Shown piece after piece: positions 46,805 through 58,019 of a DNA stretch of 64,000 nt. Each line of letters starts with the position of its first letter. Within the stretch, counting starts at the first letter, position 1. The DNA comes from Aphrocallistes beatrix (taxonomy: Eukaryota; Porifera; Hexactinellida; Sceptrulophora; Aphrocallistidae): NCBI GenBank assembly GCA_963281255.1, contig OY725498.1, positions 2,852,001 to 2,916,000 on the forward strand, in the 5' to 3' direction. Both the position numbers and the translations under genes were made by a program. The notes under the pieces are model-generated. The model was not told where the DNA came from. It saw only the letters and a list, made by a program, of their open reading frames with translations, and searched no databases.

Positions 46805-47862
46805 ACAGGGTGGCTTTTAAGTTATTTCCCAAGCTTGATAAGGTATAAAATTTCTTATACTCAAACAATCTTAGTTATTATGGTCTTTAGAGATTGTTAC
46901 AAAGTTCTCTGAAGATTATACAACAGTACCTTAAAATGTGTGAAATTTCCTATTTGTTTATCAACGTATGCATTAAGTTTACGAAATTTTCTTGTAACCG
47001 ATATTGTAAATCCTAAATTGTAGTTAATTGGTAATTTTCTACTTTTGATAACGAGAAAGCCAAGAATAACTTAGAAACTCGAGGAAACATTGTTGTGCTA
47101 GGGGAAGAAGGCTATTTTTCAAGGCAAAAAGCAAGTCGGAACCCCTTTAGGGATCTAAAAATGATTTAAAAGGACTTTTGGCAAATTTTTGATAAAAAAG
47201 AAAATTCCAGGAAAGGCCAATCATAATGAGAGGGAGGAGGATCATGAAACGATATGCACGATGAAAGAACAGAGAGAGGCTGATCGGAGGTTCCTGGCAA
47301 CAATCAGGGATTGGATTGGGGTAGAATAAGATTGTAAATAGCTTTGTTTTAGTTTTAGTATTTTAGTTAATGGAAATTGATACAACAAATCGAATTTCGG
47401 CTCGAAATCTGCGCATTCGAATTAGTTATAGTATAATATTTCTGATCAACCATTAATTTTAGTTTTCAAATTATCAATCACTGCCACCTTGTGCCACATA
47501 TTCACAGTGGGCAAACCAGTGGAAATAGCTTTATTTTTCATGTTGCCATATATTGTTAAAATTGCAATATTATGTTTCCAAGATAACTAAATAGCAAATC
47601 ATTGTAATTACTTGACCAAATTTCTATTGACAGTTCAGATATTTCAATTTGAATACCAGTCATATAATATGGTTTCCAAGCAGTTGGACGAGTTTTTGGC
47701 ATGATTTCCAATTTCCGAGTAAAATTTAACAATGTAGAAGCAGCATTTATACTGCACTTATGAACTTATTTGAATCTATTTTTTGTGCATATTAATTTGA
47801 AATATTTGAAATAACTCGACTACCTACAGTTTCACATACTCGTACAATTTCATTAATTCTAC
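46805..47862. other. Mixed old repeats left of the assembly gap
   Basis: 46805 begins ACAGGGTGGCTTTTAAG, a mariner/Tc1-like end. 46848-46890 repeats 26970-27012. 47140-47222 is a Rep-C end fragment (CCAGGAAAGGCCAATCATAA). 47385-47515 is a piece of the Tc1-type MITE (AATCACTGCCACCTTGTGCC). No gene. Confidence 0.6.
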
Positions 47863-48062
47863 NNNNNNNNNNNNNNNNNNNNNNNNNNNNNNNNNNNNNN
47901 NNNNNNNNNNNNNNNNNNNNNNNNNNNNNNNNNNNNNNNNNNNNNNNNNNNNNNNNNNNNNNNNNNNNNNNNNNNNNNNNNNNNNNNNNNNNNNNNNNNN
48001 NNNNNNNNNNNNNNNNNNNNNNNNNNNNNNNNNNNNNNNNNNNNNNNNNNNNNNNNNNNNNN
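47863..48062. other. Assembly gap (200 N)
   Basis: Exactly 200 unknown bases, the customary size for a gap of unknown length. Frames predicted across it are artefacts. Confidence 0.99.
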
Positions 48063-48288
48063 TCCATATCATTATAAAAATATCAAATAAGTTAACAACT
48101 AATTGGTGAATGCGTCCAATTTTTAGTAACGCTAAACTTTAGGGAGTTAACTCACAAAAATCAAAATCAAACCGTCCAACTTGTATTATTAGATGGTAGA
48201 CCGCTCAGTCAGTAATACAATTAAATTAACAATAAAAAATTTATGCCATTTTTTTTACGTCAGGCAAAGTTTTTCGAGGGCGGTATCC
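48063..48288 (+). mobile_element. Rep-B element, right end after the gap
   Basis: Matches the last ~225 bp of the Rep-B copies and ends TTTTTCGAGGGCGGTATCC, followed by TTAT (a mutated TTAA). The rest would lie in the gap. Confidence 0.85.
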
Positions 48289-48367
48289 TTATTTAGGAAT
48301 TTGTTGAGGCAAAATATTTTTAGTTTTTAAACTTTTTTTTGTAATTCGGACTTCGCTACTAGCTTAA

Positions 48368-49025
48368 GGTTGGCCTTTCCTATAATAGCTAACTTTTGAC
48401 TTTTTCAACCGATTCATTTAATTTTTTCAGTGCAGATTTAAATCGCGGAGTTTTCTGCAAAACTGAAATAATAATTGAAATATTGCAATAGATAAAATTT
48501 AAAAAAAAAAGATTTAGTCATTTTACAAGGAAGAAATCGGACACAATATGCTTACAATCCTTCAGAAACTTTTCAAATTCATTCATAATTCGATGATCTA
48601 ACTAATGAACAGACAGATTTTTGAAAATTTGAAAATTGTTAAAAATCCATACCAAAACACGAGAAATTTTATTTTTAGTAATTTTGACACTATTATTTCA
48701 TAATTCTCTTTTTATTGTAATATCAAAAATATGTCTGTTCATTATGTTCTACACTTCGAGATCTATCAAAAACCGTTGAGTTTTTGCCCGTATGTTGAAT
48801 TTATAAAAAGTTATCACCTTTATAATTGCTGAAAAAATTGGTCTCAGAAAATAGGATTTAATAATCCCTCGCCTGGCTAGGTCTTAAAAGTATAAATAGA
48901 GAAAACCCCACTTTCATTTTCACTTTCAGTTCACTTTCAATGTACTTTCATTTTCACTTTCAACATTCCTAGCCAACCGCAGGTTAAAAAATATGTATAT
49001 AAGTCCCTCAATTTCCGTTAGTTTT
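48368..49025 (-). mobile_element. Rep-C partial element with a small insertion
   Basis: TTAA plus GGTTGGCCTTTCCTATAATA at the left, running as reverse Rep-C to about 49025. At 48868-48990 it is interrupted by ~120 bp with ends CCTGGCTAGG and CCTAGCCAACCGCAGG and an inner CTTTCA-rich repeat (48912-48964). Confidence 0.75.
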
Positions 49026-49138
49026 AATTAAAGTGCGTCTTTCAGCATTAAATATTAATTGCTGTTTAAAGCTTAATTTCCAATGCTAATTTCAATTTCC
49101 ATGTTTGTATATTCAGATCCCCTAACTATGTTTTTGCC

Positions 49139-49510
49139 ATGAATGCAAATAGTTCACACAATACTCGAAGAATTATTGCTGAGGATCCTGATTGGAATCT
49201 AATACTAGTTCCTTCTTTATCTGACTTGAGCCTTTATAAAATTCTCAATTCTCCTTCTTTTTCTGGAGTTTTAACAATATTACTGTCTGAAAATGTAAAA
49301 TTAGGCAAAAATATTTTTAGTAAACTTCCTTTAACGATACCTCTTCATGTATCTGTTCCATTTATTAATGATCAACTCTATTGGAGAAAGAAATATCAAT
49401 TGAAGTGGAATTCTTCCCGTAAGACTAATGAGTGTTATACATGGAAACAAATTTATCTTCAACGATATTTGCAAGAGTTAATTGAGGGGTCAGTTAGAAT
49501 TATTATATAA
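49139..49510 (+). CDS. TCTE1: TCTE1/DRC5-like exon (N-terminal)
   Basis: A 123-codon frame starting MNANSSHNTRRIIAEDPDW. RRIIAEDPDW, LVPSLSDLSLYKIL, the LP..PLHVSVPF block, LYWRKKYQLKW and WKQIYLQRYLQELIE match, in order, the N-terminal domain of T-complex-associated testis-expressed protein 1. TCTE1 is dynein regulatory complex subunit 5 of the axonemal nexin link, used in sperm flagella. In the family this domain precedes leucine-rich repeats, which are absent here. A donor-like GAGGGGTCAGT at about 49484-49494 sits at the domain boundary, so the real exon probably ends there, with the next exon outside the readable part. No LRR exon was found up to the next transposon at 51.1 kb. The gene may continue elsewhere or be broken. 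The ATG is preceded by TTTTTGCC. Confidence 0.7.
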   Translation: MNANSSHNTRRIIAEDPDWNLILVPSLSDLSLYKILNSPSFSGVLTILLSENVKLGKNIFSKLPLTIPLHVSVPFINDQLYWRKKYQLKWNSSRKTNECYTWKQIYLQRYLQELIEGSVRIII

Positions 49511-49514
49511 TTAA

Positions 49515-50200
49515 ATATCCAATATCCAATGCCCTACCAAAAGTATTCTTCGAACCTGTTGTATTCCATAATTATTTTAATACTACTATTTATTCAGTGA
49601 GCACAGGGCCGTAAACAACTTTTGAAAGGAGGGGAAGCTTTAAGAAGCGATGTGGAAGTTATTATATTTGCTACTCTATTTATTGAAAGTTTCAATGGTT
49701 GATTCTTTCTGACTATCCTGAATATAAAGCTATTAAAAATTACTACGTTAAATTTTTAGTGTGCTTCCTATATTATTATATTGGATCTATGATCCAATAT
49801 AATAATATAGTAGCTGGTATCCGGCCGGCCGGCCGTAAGTGGTGCATAGACCAGAGTTTAAAAGATATCGGTCTGAAATCTTTTGTGAAGCTGTGGACAT
49901 ATATGTAGATGTGCACCTACTCATACGATTTTCAATATATGCTAAATCATCATAATTACGTAGCATTTTGTGATTTCATTCTTTTGCGTATTGCACGAAA
50001 ACTAGAAGAACTAGAATCTTGAGATTGGTAACACTGGTGAAATATGAGGCCCTGTAAAACCTATTTCATTCCTAGATCCATCAGACATAGGACCTCTGAG
50101 CAATTTGCGGTTAAAAACTTGTCGCGTCATCATCGCCTAATTTTAATGATAAATGCCTATTAGAGCTCAAACTTTAATAGTTTAAGATAGATAATTGTTC
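49515..50200. other. Flank or intron of the TCTE1-like exon
   Basis: A 69-codon frame at 49699-49908 gives no TCTE1-like sequence. It contains a perfect small hairpin (49768-49810) and a CCGGCCGGCCGGCCG tract at 49821-49835. Confidence 0.5.
49768..49810. repeat. Perfect 20-bp inverted repeat with 3-nt loop
   Basis: Arms CTATATTATTATATTGGATC and GATCCAATATAATAATATAG are exact complements around TAT. It is too short for a known element; it could be a cruciform-prone site or a palindromic mutation product. Confidence 0.95.
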
Positions 50201-50203
50201 AAT

Positions 50204-50416
50204 AAAGTGTTCAATATAGATGTCTCAACAAAATTATCTTAATTAATTATGCTTACGTCATCATGCTGACACAGCAATAACGATGAATGGTTAATAGAAT
50301 TAGAAATATAATGATTAGATAGAAATAAACATATATTGTATAAAGTGTTCAGTATAGATGACTCTCCCATATTATGCTAATTAATTATGCTGACGTCATC
50401 GTGATGACACAGCCAC
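50204..50416. repeat. Direct duplication, ~72-bp units 138 bp apart
   Basis: AAAGTGTTCAATATAGATG, TTAATTAATTATGC and ACGTCATC.TG.TGACACAGC occur at 50204-50276 and again at 50342-50415 with small changes. Confidence 0.85.
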
Positions 50417-50461
50417 AATTTGCATCCACAATTTTATTTCTACAAGCTTTAATTGATGTAA

Positions 50462-50580
50462 GAAAAGCCCCTCACAGACGGGCTAGAAGTGTGCTTCCAA
50501 ATTCCTTGGATGACATGTATTGTGTCATCATCCAAGGAATGTGGAAGCACACTTCTGGCCCGTCTGTGAGGAGCTTTTTC
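50462..50580. repeat. GC-richer long hairpin, miRNA-precursor-like
   Basis: Left arm AGCCCCTCACAGACGGGCTA...TGTGCTTCCAAATTCCTTGG and right arm CCAAGGAATGTGGAAGCACA...CCGTCTGTGAGGAGCTT pair over about 50 bp with few mismatches and a short loop at 50517-50523. It is isolated, with no flanking TIR element recognised. Confidence 0.85.
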
Positions 50581-51093
50581 CAATTGTTTTTGTTGTTATA
50601 ATTCAATAAAATACAAATACCTACCTGTATAACTCATCCATGCCAACATGAGCCATTGTAAGAGCGGGACACAGCGTTGAACTTGGCGGGACATGGCTGG
50701 ACGCAGTAGAAATGTACTATACATATAATTTAAAAAATGGGGCATAATGGGGAAATACTTGTAAAAGCGGGATACTCGTAAAAATTAGCTCAATAGAAGA
50801 GTGAAAATAGCGGGACGTCCCGCCAAAAACTGGACTTAGTTACCCATTTTTAATAAAAACATTTTTGTGGAAATGGAACTTGTAAAACTGAAATGGAACT
50901 TGTAAAGCATTACCGCCTAATAGCCAATAAGTTCCTAAAAGGGGCTTTGGGGATTTTAGGCACAGAATGAGAAATTTTAACAAGTACTTTTTTCAAAACA
51001 TTACTTTTTGAGTTTTCAAATTCGTATCCTATGCATTCGAATTACTCCAACCTGTGCCACCTAATAACACTAGCGCCATCTTATACGATTTAA

Positions 51094-53040
51094 GGATACC
51101 GCCCTCGAAAAAACATATGATTTGCATTACAGCATACGATGAAAGTAGAGCTATAAGAGATGTTAAGCGTGGGGAGGTATCTCCATCAAGAAATACTGGC
51201 ACATTCCAAACCGTTTTTGATTCTCATTTCTAGATTGATTCTCATTAGAGATACAGTGTCTCAAAGTCTGTTTTTTAAATTTTCCGCTAGCACATCTTAA
51301 TGGTAGAAATTTAGGCACTCAATGAATTGTTTAGGACATACCAAGGAATCAAACGCTTCCAAATCGAATCATAGATAGTCTATCATATTTGCAACTTCAT
51401 AGGACCAGAAGAAAGTTAAAATGACAAATATTGATAATTTTTATCGGTGTCCGAAAAAAAAGTGCTAAAAAAGGGCGAAAAATGTCTGTTTTTTTGGGGA
51501 AATCAAGAATAAAATCACCGAGTTAGAATATTTCAAAAAAATGGTGGTCCTACGTTCATCGCCTAATGATATGAAACAACTCTTGAAATTTTTAAACTTC
51601 TATCTCAAACCAAATTTGAGGAATAATTCTGTAAAGACGGTCAATTTTGAAATTTTAAAGTCCCGAGATATGGAGATTTTAAGTTTAGGTGTAAAAAGAA
51701 TGTAAAATGAGTTATTAATAATGCACATAAGCATCCACAGACATTTATTCGCATCCATACTGCTGATTTAGGTATATTAAAGCCAAATATTTACCAAAAA
51801 TAGCAAAATTACCCTGAAAATCCACAAATTTCCTTGAGGCCCCTAACTCCGAATATTTTGAGATAATTGTTGATAATATTTCAAATTCCTGGCACTGCGA
51901 AGTATAATCTATCAGTTTAGAATGAATAAAAAGCTTCCAAAAAGTATATTAGGAAGTTAGAGCGAAAGTCTACGACTTTTAGTTTCGAAGTTAGGATTTT
52001 CGAAAAATGCTACGTCATCATATGACAAAAATCTAAAACTTAACATTCCATGGGGTGTAGTGCAATTATTATCAAAGAATCATACATGTACACTCATAAA
52101 AAGTATATTAGGAAGTGAGAACTAAGAATTTGGACTTGTATTTACAAAGATAGAGAGATATCTCTTTTTGGACCCTAAATGGAGGTTTTTGACCGAATCT
52201 GCGAGGTCCAAGGCCAGAACTTTCAAAATAATTATCAAAAGTTCTCCAATTTTTCTGTACATATTATTAACGTCAATTGTATTCACTATTTAGCATAATA
52301 GCTAAATTTGTACACATATTTAATGATTAGATTCGCCATTTTCTAATAGATTCAAAGTTCTCCATAGAATTTGTATTACAATTAAATCAATGATAAGTCG
52401 AGAATTATTTATTTTTTGACAAAGGAATGGTCGAGGAACCTATATATTTTCGCATATATCCTTTTATTTAAGGATATAATATATTATATATCTACAATAG
52501 TTTTTAAGATATGACATCAGCCTCTTTCTGGACCTTAGAGGGATATTATGGCCGAAATTTACATATAATATGCGATATCTCAAGAACAAATGGTCGGATC
52601 CGAACAAATTTTTTTTTGAAACGATCAGAATTTTTTTTCTGACCCAGTGATCGCAAAATATCTGAGATCAAAATTGCGATTTCCCGAGGATTATATAAAT
52701 GAACTCCCTTATAGAGCTATTTTGTTTGGATTTTATTTGCCCATTCTTTTAAATCTTTGTGTTTTATAATCTACAAAGGTGCTAAACAATGTTAAGCTTC
52801 ATATCATTTAAAAAATATCAAATAAGTTAAAAACTAATTGGTAAATCAGTTAAAATCCTCTAATAATTTTTCAATTTTTATTAACGCTAAACTTTAGGGG
52901 GTTATTTCACAAAAAATAATAAAAATTGCCGTCCAAACAGTGCAATCAGATGGTAGACCGATCAGTAATACAATGAAATTAGCATTAAAACATTTTGCTG
53001 TTTTTTTTACGCCAGGCAAGATTTTTCGAGGGCGGTATCC
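51094..53040 (+). mobile_element. Rep-B TTAA element, complete (1947 bp)
   Basis: TIRs GGATACCGCCCTCGAAAAA and TTTTTCGAGGGCGGTATCC, TTAA at 51090-51093 and 53041-53044. It is nearly identical over long stretches to the inner copy at 23131-25067, including non-functional details, and lacks any long frame. Confidence 0.92.
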
Positions 53041-53189
53041 TTAAGTTCTGTCCCCAATTTAGACTACCACCCATCCAAGCATAACCACTCTATTAGTTGT
53101 TATACAAGCTACTTTTAAATTATGATGATAATTTACTGTAAGATCTAACATAATTACACAAAATACCAGATTCTGAAATTTTAATCCCA

Positions 53190-53400
53190 ATGGGGCAAGA
53201 GAGGTGTGGAATTATTGAATTATTCAAAACCAGGGAGATAAATGCAGAAATAATGAAATTGTTGAATTTTCCTGAATCTCGCAAAAGTATCCAGTCTATG
53301 AAGAGATCTTTGGAAGTAAAATGGGAGATGGTTTTCTCCAAGAGGTCCTATGAGCCGCCGTTGGGTTTTACCAGGCAGAATAAAAGCCTTAGTTGAAAAC
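53190..53400 (+). pseudogene. Tc1-like transposase N-terminal fragment
   Basis: A 68-codon frame reading CGIIELFKTREINAEIMKLL then SRKSIQSMKRS, which resembles the first helix-turn-helix of Tc1-family transposases. It ends with unrelated FTRQNKSLS. No catalytic domain follows. Only the HTH homology is claimed. Confidence 0.45.
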
Positions 53401-54090
53401 AAGCGCGGATAAAAAGTTTATTGATTTATATACCCCCCGAATCCATGCTAATATGTTCTCAGGGGGTTCACAATCTGGGTGAGGTGCTAAACCTACTGAT
53501 AGTTGCTGACTGAGTGTATGCAGCATGTGTGTGTGTATATGATTGCGTTTACAGAAAAAAACTCTGCTCTCAGTAAGCAATAAAGATAGTATCTAACTTT
53601 GCCTTTTGCGAGATGACATCCTTAGTGCTTTCAGCTCACTAAGGTTCTGCAAGACTGTAGGCTCAGATTACATTCCCGAAGCAAAGTAATTGAGAGCAAA
53701 TGCAAATGACTAGAGCGAGGTCAGATCCCGTGACCTAAGTCTGTAATTATTAATGGAAATTAACTGTACTGATGATCATTGTTTTTTTATTGATTTGCTT
53801 AGGAGTTCCTCGCCTCAAAATGTGATCTATAATTTTGCCTGCTGGGGTTCTAATCAGTGTTACTTCGGGAAGGTGAGCGCGGGAGGCACACAGCCTCCTA
53901 CATTTTTCGCTAGGTGGAGCACTGCCTTAGTTAAAATTCTCCCTGATCATCATTATTTACCTTGAGATTATTTAGTAAAATAAGCTCAACGACATTAAAT
54001 AGACATATATTCTATATCAATAAAATCTTCATTTTAAACCTTAAAAATACTTCACATCCGTACTATTGAAATACGATTAATATTTAAATA
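53401..54090. other. Undefined repeat-like stretch
   Basis: Less AT-rich than its surroundings. The minus strand carries GGGGGTATATAAATCAATAA then AACTTTTTATCCGCG, a TATA-box and poly-A-signal arrangement that could be an LTR, but no LTR borders, primer-binding site or retroviral-type gene were found. Confidence 0.35.
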
Positions 54091-54092
54091 TG

Positions 54093-54540
54093 TACAAGCG
54101 CGCTTCGCTTGCTTGCGCTGCGCGGCTGGCAGACACTTTGTGTGATGAATTATAAGGTAGACAAGATAACATCTCTAAATACGTCTGTCTTACTGTTATA
54201 ATCGATATCACTTGAAAAATCACCAAATGTGATAATTTTTTAATTTTTGCTGAGTAATAGTGAGGTCATAACAGAGTGATGAGTCATCATTTTTTGTGAT
54301 AGTTATATAATAATTGAGATATATTGATATGCATATTCTATTAAATTTTCAGCATTCTATCACCCAAAATGGCGGAGTTTTAGTCGAAAAACTGAAATTT
54401 TTAATTATAAAAAAGGAGAAGACAGACGGATTTAGTGATGTTATGTACCTTATAATTCATTAATGCGAGCTTAGGTCTCCAAAGGAGGCCACTGGCGGAT
54501 ACAAAATGTCCGCTAGTCGCGAAGAGCAACATACGTAATT
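54093..54540. repeat. Two Rep-A fragments, head-to-head inverted
   Basis: 54093-54418 is a forward copy truncated after AAACTGAAATTTTTAATTAT. 54421-54540 is a reverse head fragment (AGACAGACGGATTTAGTGAT then TGGCGGATACAAAATGTCCG). They join at about 54419. Confidence 0.8.
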
Positions 54541-54579
54541 CTTATTACATAGTACCAATGAGGAAGAACGGCTATTTTA

Positions 54580-57497
54580 TTGTATTCCAGGACAATCGTG
54601 AAATTTGTGAAGTCTGAACTTTTTTGGTAGTTTTGAGTTCTTGGGGGCCTCTTTGACCAAATTTACGCCCATGCCACTTTTGCATGTTTGAGCAATTTTT
54701 TTACGCAAGCATAAATATTTGGGGGCGCCTGAATAATCCGGGCAATTTCGCATTCCGGAAATCCAACTGAATGATCATGAAGAGTGTTGATTTATGTTTA
54801 TTTGAACTCATGGAATATAGGGGAGCAAAACATGGGGTCACTCGATGGGGTTACTAGGAGGTTTGAGATTGGAATGTTGCACATTCCTGCGTCGTCAAGT
54901 GAAATATTCTGCTCGAATATGGTCATGTGACCCCTCAAATTTCTCCAAATTTAATTAAAACCTATTAACCTTAATAGTATATGTTATGGCTGATCCATCC
55001 GAGATTGGTAGGGATGGGCATTTACAATATGTCCCAATGTTATTTATGAAGAGTTTTATGATTTCAGGATTACTTCAATTATGCGTTTTCATCCTATATG
55101 AGTCACACTACCATACCATGCGGTTAACCAGCACCTTTCCTGGAATGCAAACTAATTTTTTGCAGAAATCTTTTTGAAAATCCCAGCAACTATCTACCAC
55201 AGTATAGCAATGTATTCTGACAGTTTGTCCCATAATTATAGTGACACTAAACAAAGGTGTAAATTATCTCAAAATAAAATCTAGAACAGTTATTTCTAAG
55301 TTTTTTAATGGAAAGTAAACTGAGGCGTAGGTATCAATATTTATGGAACATCCCTCATTATATATCACCATCTCGCACCTTCGTTTCATGGACTTGTAGT
55401 ATAGCTTTATAAATTTTTGGGTGATATATTCCCATAACTGCTACAGTTGTACCTTTAGATCTTTAATAGAATCAATCCGTATTCCTTCAGCCGAATAAGT
55501 TTTCGATCGGGTTTAAATCAGGGCTCTGGCTAAGCCAATCTAGTTGATTTTGGGGTATATTTTTATTCATCCAGGTATTGCTAGTCGTGATGTATATTTT
55601 GGATCATTATCTTGAATTGATATTCAACTGTCAACATGAAATGCCCTTGCTAGATCAATTAAGTGCAAATTTAATACGAAAAATTTAGCAAGTACTAAGA
55701 ATTTAGCATCCAAATTCTGGGTAAAAATGCAAAATGGGAATGGACCCATTGCTGAGAACGCAGTCCAAATGTCGATTTTTGGAGAGTGCTTCACTGTGTG
55801 GAGCACCCTTTTCTTGCTGCCCTTTCTCCACGTCCGAACTCTGTCATTTCTGATTCAAAATGATGCTTCGTCGCTCAATACCGCACGGAACCATTTTCTA
55901 TTCTTGTTTTTCTTTGCCCATTCAATCCGTTTCAAGCGATTTTACTCGCTGAGCATGGGTACTTGTGTAAGTAAGACTTCGAATATCTCATCGATATCAG
56001 GTACCTGTGGACGGTATTTTTTGACACATAGTCTCACTCTTATTTTGAAGATCTGATGCGATTTCCCTAACAGGTCTTTGAGCATCGTGATGAATATATT
56101 TTCACAGCTGTATTTGAGCATATTTCGCTTGGTAGCTGGTCTACTATCCCCTTTCTTATGAGCAAGCTACTCGTTTTGTTCAATTCGCTTTTTCAGGCGA
56201 TAGATAGAAAACCGCGCAACTCCCACCTGTTTGTCAATTTCTGTTATCGAGTTATTTTTTGCCTGCAATAAGGTTTGTATTTGAGCTCTTTTGGATTGTT
56301 GAGCCATTTGATAAAATTTTGATGGTAGAAGAGAAGAGGCTAAAATTATGTCATAGCGAAAAAAGTATTAATCTGGATTACGTCATAGTTTAGTTGCGCA
56401 ATTTTTGAGTATTTGTTGAAGGGTTCAGCAAGATTTAGGCTCTGAAAAATTCGTCAGATCTTGGAATGAAATTTTTTAAAATTATTTATTATTGTACTTG
56501 AGTTTAATCCTAACTAGGAGTCCTAATTATTAGTTAACCTATTACTTTACAAGGCAAGTATAAAATTGTGAATTTTAAGAGCGAAATTACAATTTTTGCC
56601 TTGTCATTTTGTGCTAACGTCAATTACACACTTAATTCTGCCTTTCAAAGCTACTATATCTTGCAGAATCCTGAACAAATACTAAAAATTGCACAGCTAA
56701 ATGATATCTGCAACATGAATATTTACATAACTAAATTCAGTAGTATATAACTTAATATAAGAATACATTGTGATACTATGATGGATATTTGCTGGGATTT
56801 TCAAAAGATTTCCACAAAAATTGTGTTTGCATTCCAAAAATTGTACTAGTTAACCGCATGGTATGGTAGTGTGACTCAAGATAGTGTATATATAGGATGG
56901 AAACGAGTAGTCACCTGAAATTATAATACTCTTCCTAAACATAGTTAAGATTAGACGAAGTTAAATGTTTACTGCCAATAATTTTGGGACAAACTGTAAA
57001 CATATGCTGTCTTTGGCCCCGCCTCGCCCAGGTTTGGAAAATTCCTCTGACTGAACCCTGACTGTAAATGGCCAAGCTTGTCAATCTCGGTTGGACCAGC
57101 CATAACATGCTCAATTAATTTTAATGTTGATACTCGTATTCAACGTAAATTTGGAGAAATTTGAGGGGTCACTTGACCATATTCGAGCTGAATATTTTCC
57201 TTAACGACTCAAACCTCCTAGTAATCCCATCGAGTGATCCCTTGTTTGCTCCCCTATATTCCATGAGTTCAAATAAACATAAATCAACACTCTACATGAT
57301 CATTTAGTTGGATTTCCTGAATGAGAATTGTCCGAATTATTCTGGCCCAAATTATATAAGCTTGCATTAAAAAAATTTACCAAATATGCAAGAGTGGCTT
57401 AATATGAGACCCCAAGAACTCAAAACCACCAAAAAAGTTCATACGAACTTCTAAAATTTCTCGCTTGACGCCTAAATCCAGGATTTGGTCCTGGACT
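54580..57497. mobile_element. Long inverted-repeat element with a Tc1-like relic in its centre
   Basis: Left arm about 54580-55216 and right arm about 56760-57497 are inverted copies, for example GATCATGAAGAGTGTTGATT against AATCAACACTCTACATGATC. The arms have diverged by indels; the right arm holds ~100 bp more, including CAATAATTTTGGGACAAACTG (56980-57000). The arms are longer than typical Tc1 TIRs. Ends and target duplication could not be fixed. Confidence 0.7.
55217..56330 (-). pseudogene. Tc1-like transposase relic
   Basis: On the minus strand the gene starts at about 56307 with MAQQSKRAQIQTLLQAKNN and EIDKQVGVARFSIYRLKKR, a Tc1-type helix-turn-helix. RIEWAKKNKNRKWFRAVLSDEASF follows with the first Asp, then RTWRKGSKK, VKHSPKIDIWTAFSAMGPFP and QDNDPKYTSRLA with the second Asp. 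The C-terminal RRCEMVIYNEG lies near 55350. At least four frameshifts or stops break it. CTGACAGTTTGTCCCATAAT at 55213 looks like its TIR. It lies between the arms of the long inverted repeat. Confidence 0.75.
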
Positions 57498-58018
57498 ATC
57501 CTTACTATTAAAACTCGATTAATGTGTATATGTATATATACAAGCGCGCTTCGCTTGCTTTCGCTGCGCGGCTGGCGGGCACTTTGTGTCTGCCGGAGGC
57601 TCCCTTCGGTCGCCTGGGATCACATTGGTTAATTATAAGGGATATCACATCTCTAAATACGTCTGTCCTACTGTTATAATCTATATCGCACGAAAACAGC
57701 CAAATGTATATTTTTAAAATTTGATGAGTAATGATGACGTCATAAAGTGATGAGACATCATTTTTCATCATATGTGAGGTATGTTAGTATACAGATTATA
57801 TTTAAACTTCAGCCTTCTTTCTCCTATAATGGCGGAGTTATGCTCGAATAACTGTATTACTTAACTTTTAAAAATGTGACAATGACGTCATAATTCCATG
57901 ATGAGTCGACATTTTGCTCTGAGCTCAGAACTTAGTGGAGCCATAACCAAAAGACTCCTACATGCCAAAAATCAGCCTTCTGCTCCCTGCAGTTTCTTCA
58001 ATCAATTCGTGACAGATA
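57498..58018 (+). repeat. Rep-A copy, full length with terminal motif
   Basis: Begins with the terminal motif TATCCTTACTATTAAAACTC (57498), then TATATGTATATATA, head ACAAGCGCGCTTCGCTTGCT, hairpin GGCGGGCACTTTGTGTCTGC and the TGATGACGTCAT and AATGACGTCATAATTCC blocks. It ends CAATTCGTGACAGATATATA. Confidence 0.92.
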
Positions 58019-58019
58019 T

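Noticed and set aside
47792..48072. Two minus-strand frames of 82-91 codons
   Set aside because: They consist mostly of translated N from the assembly gap.
49699..49908. Possible second exon of the TCTE1-like gene
   Set aside because: The translation has no resemblance to the leucine-rich part of TCTE1 and runs across a palindrome and a CCGG tract.
53401..53700. Solo LTR on the minus strand
   Set aside because: TATA and AATAAA-like signals are suggestive, but no TG...CA borders, target duplication or second LTR could be found.
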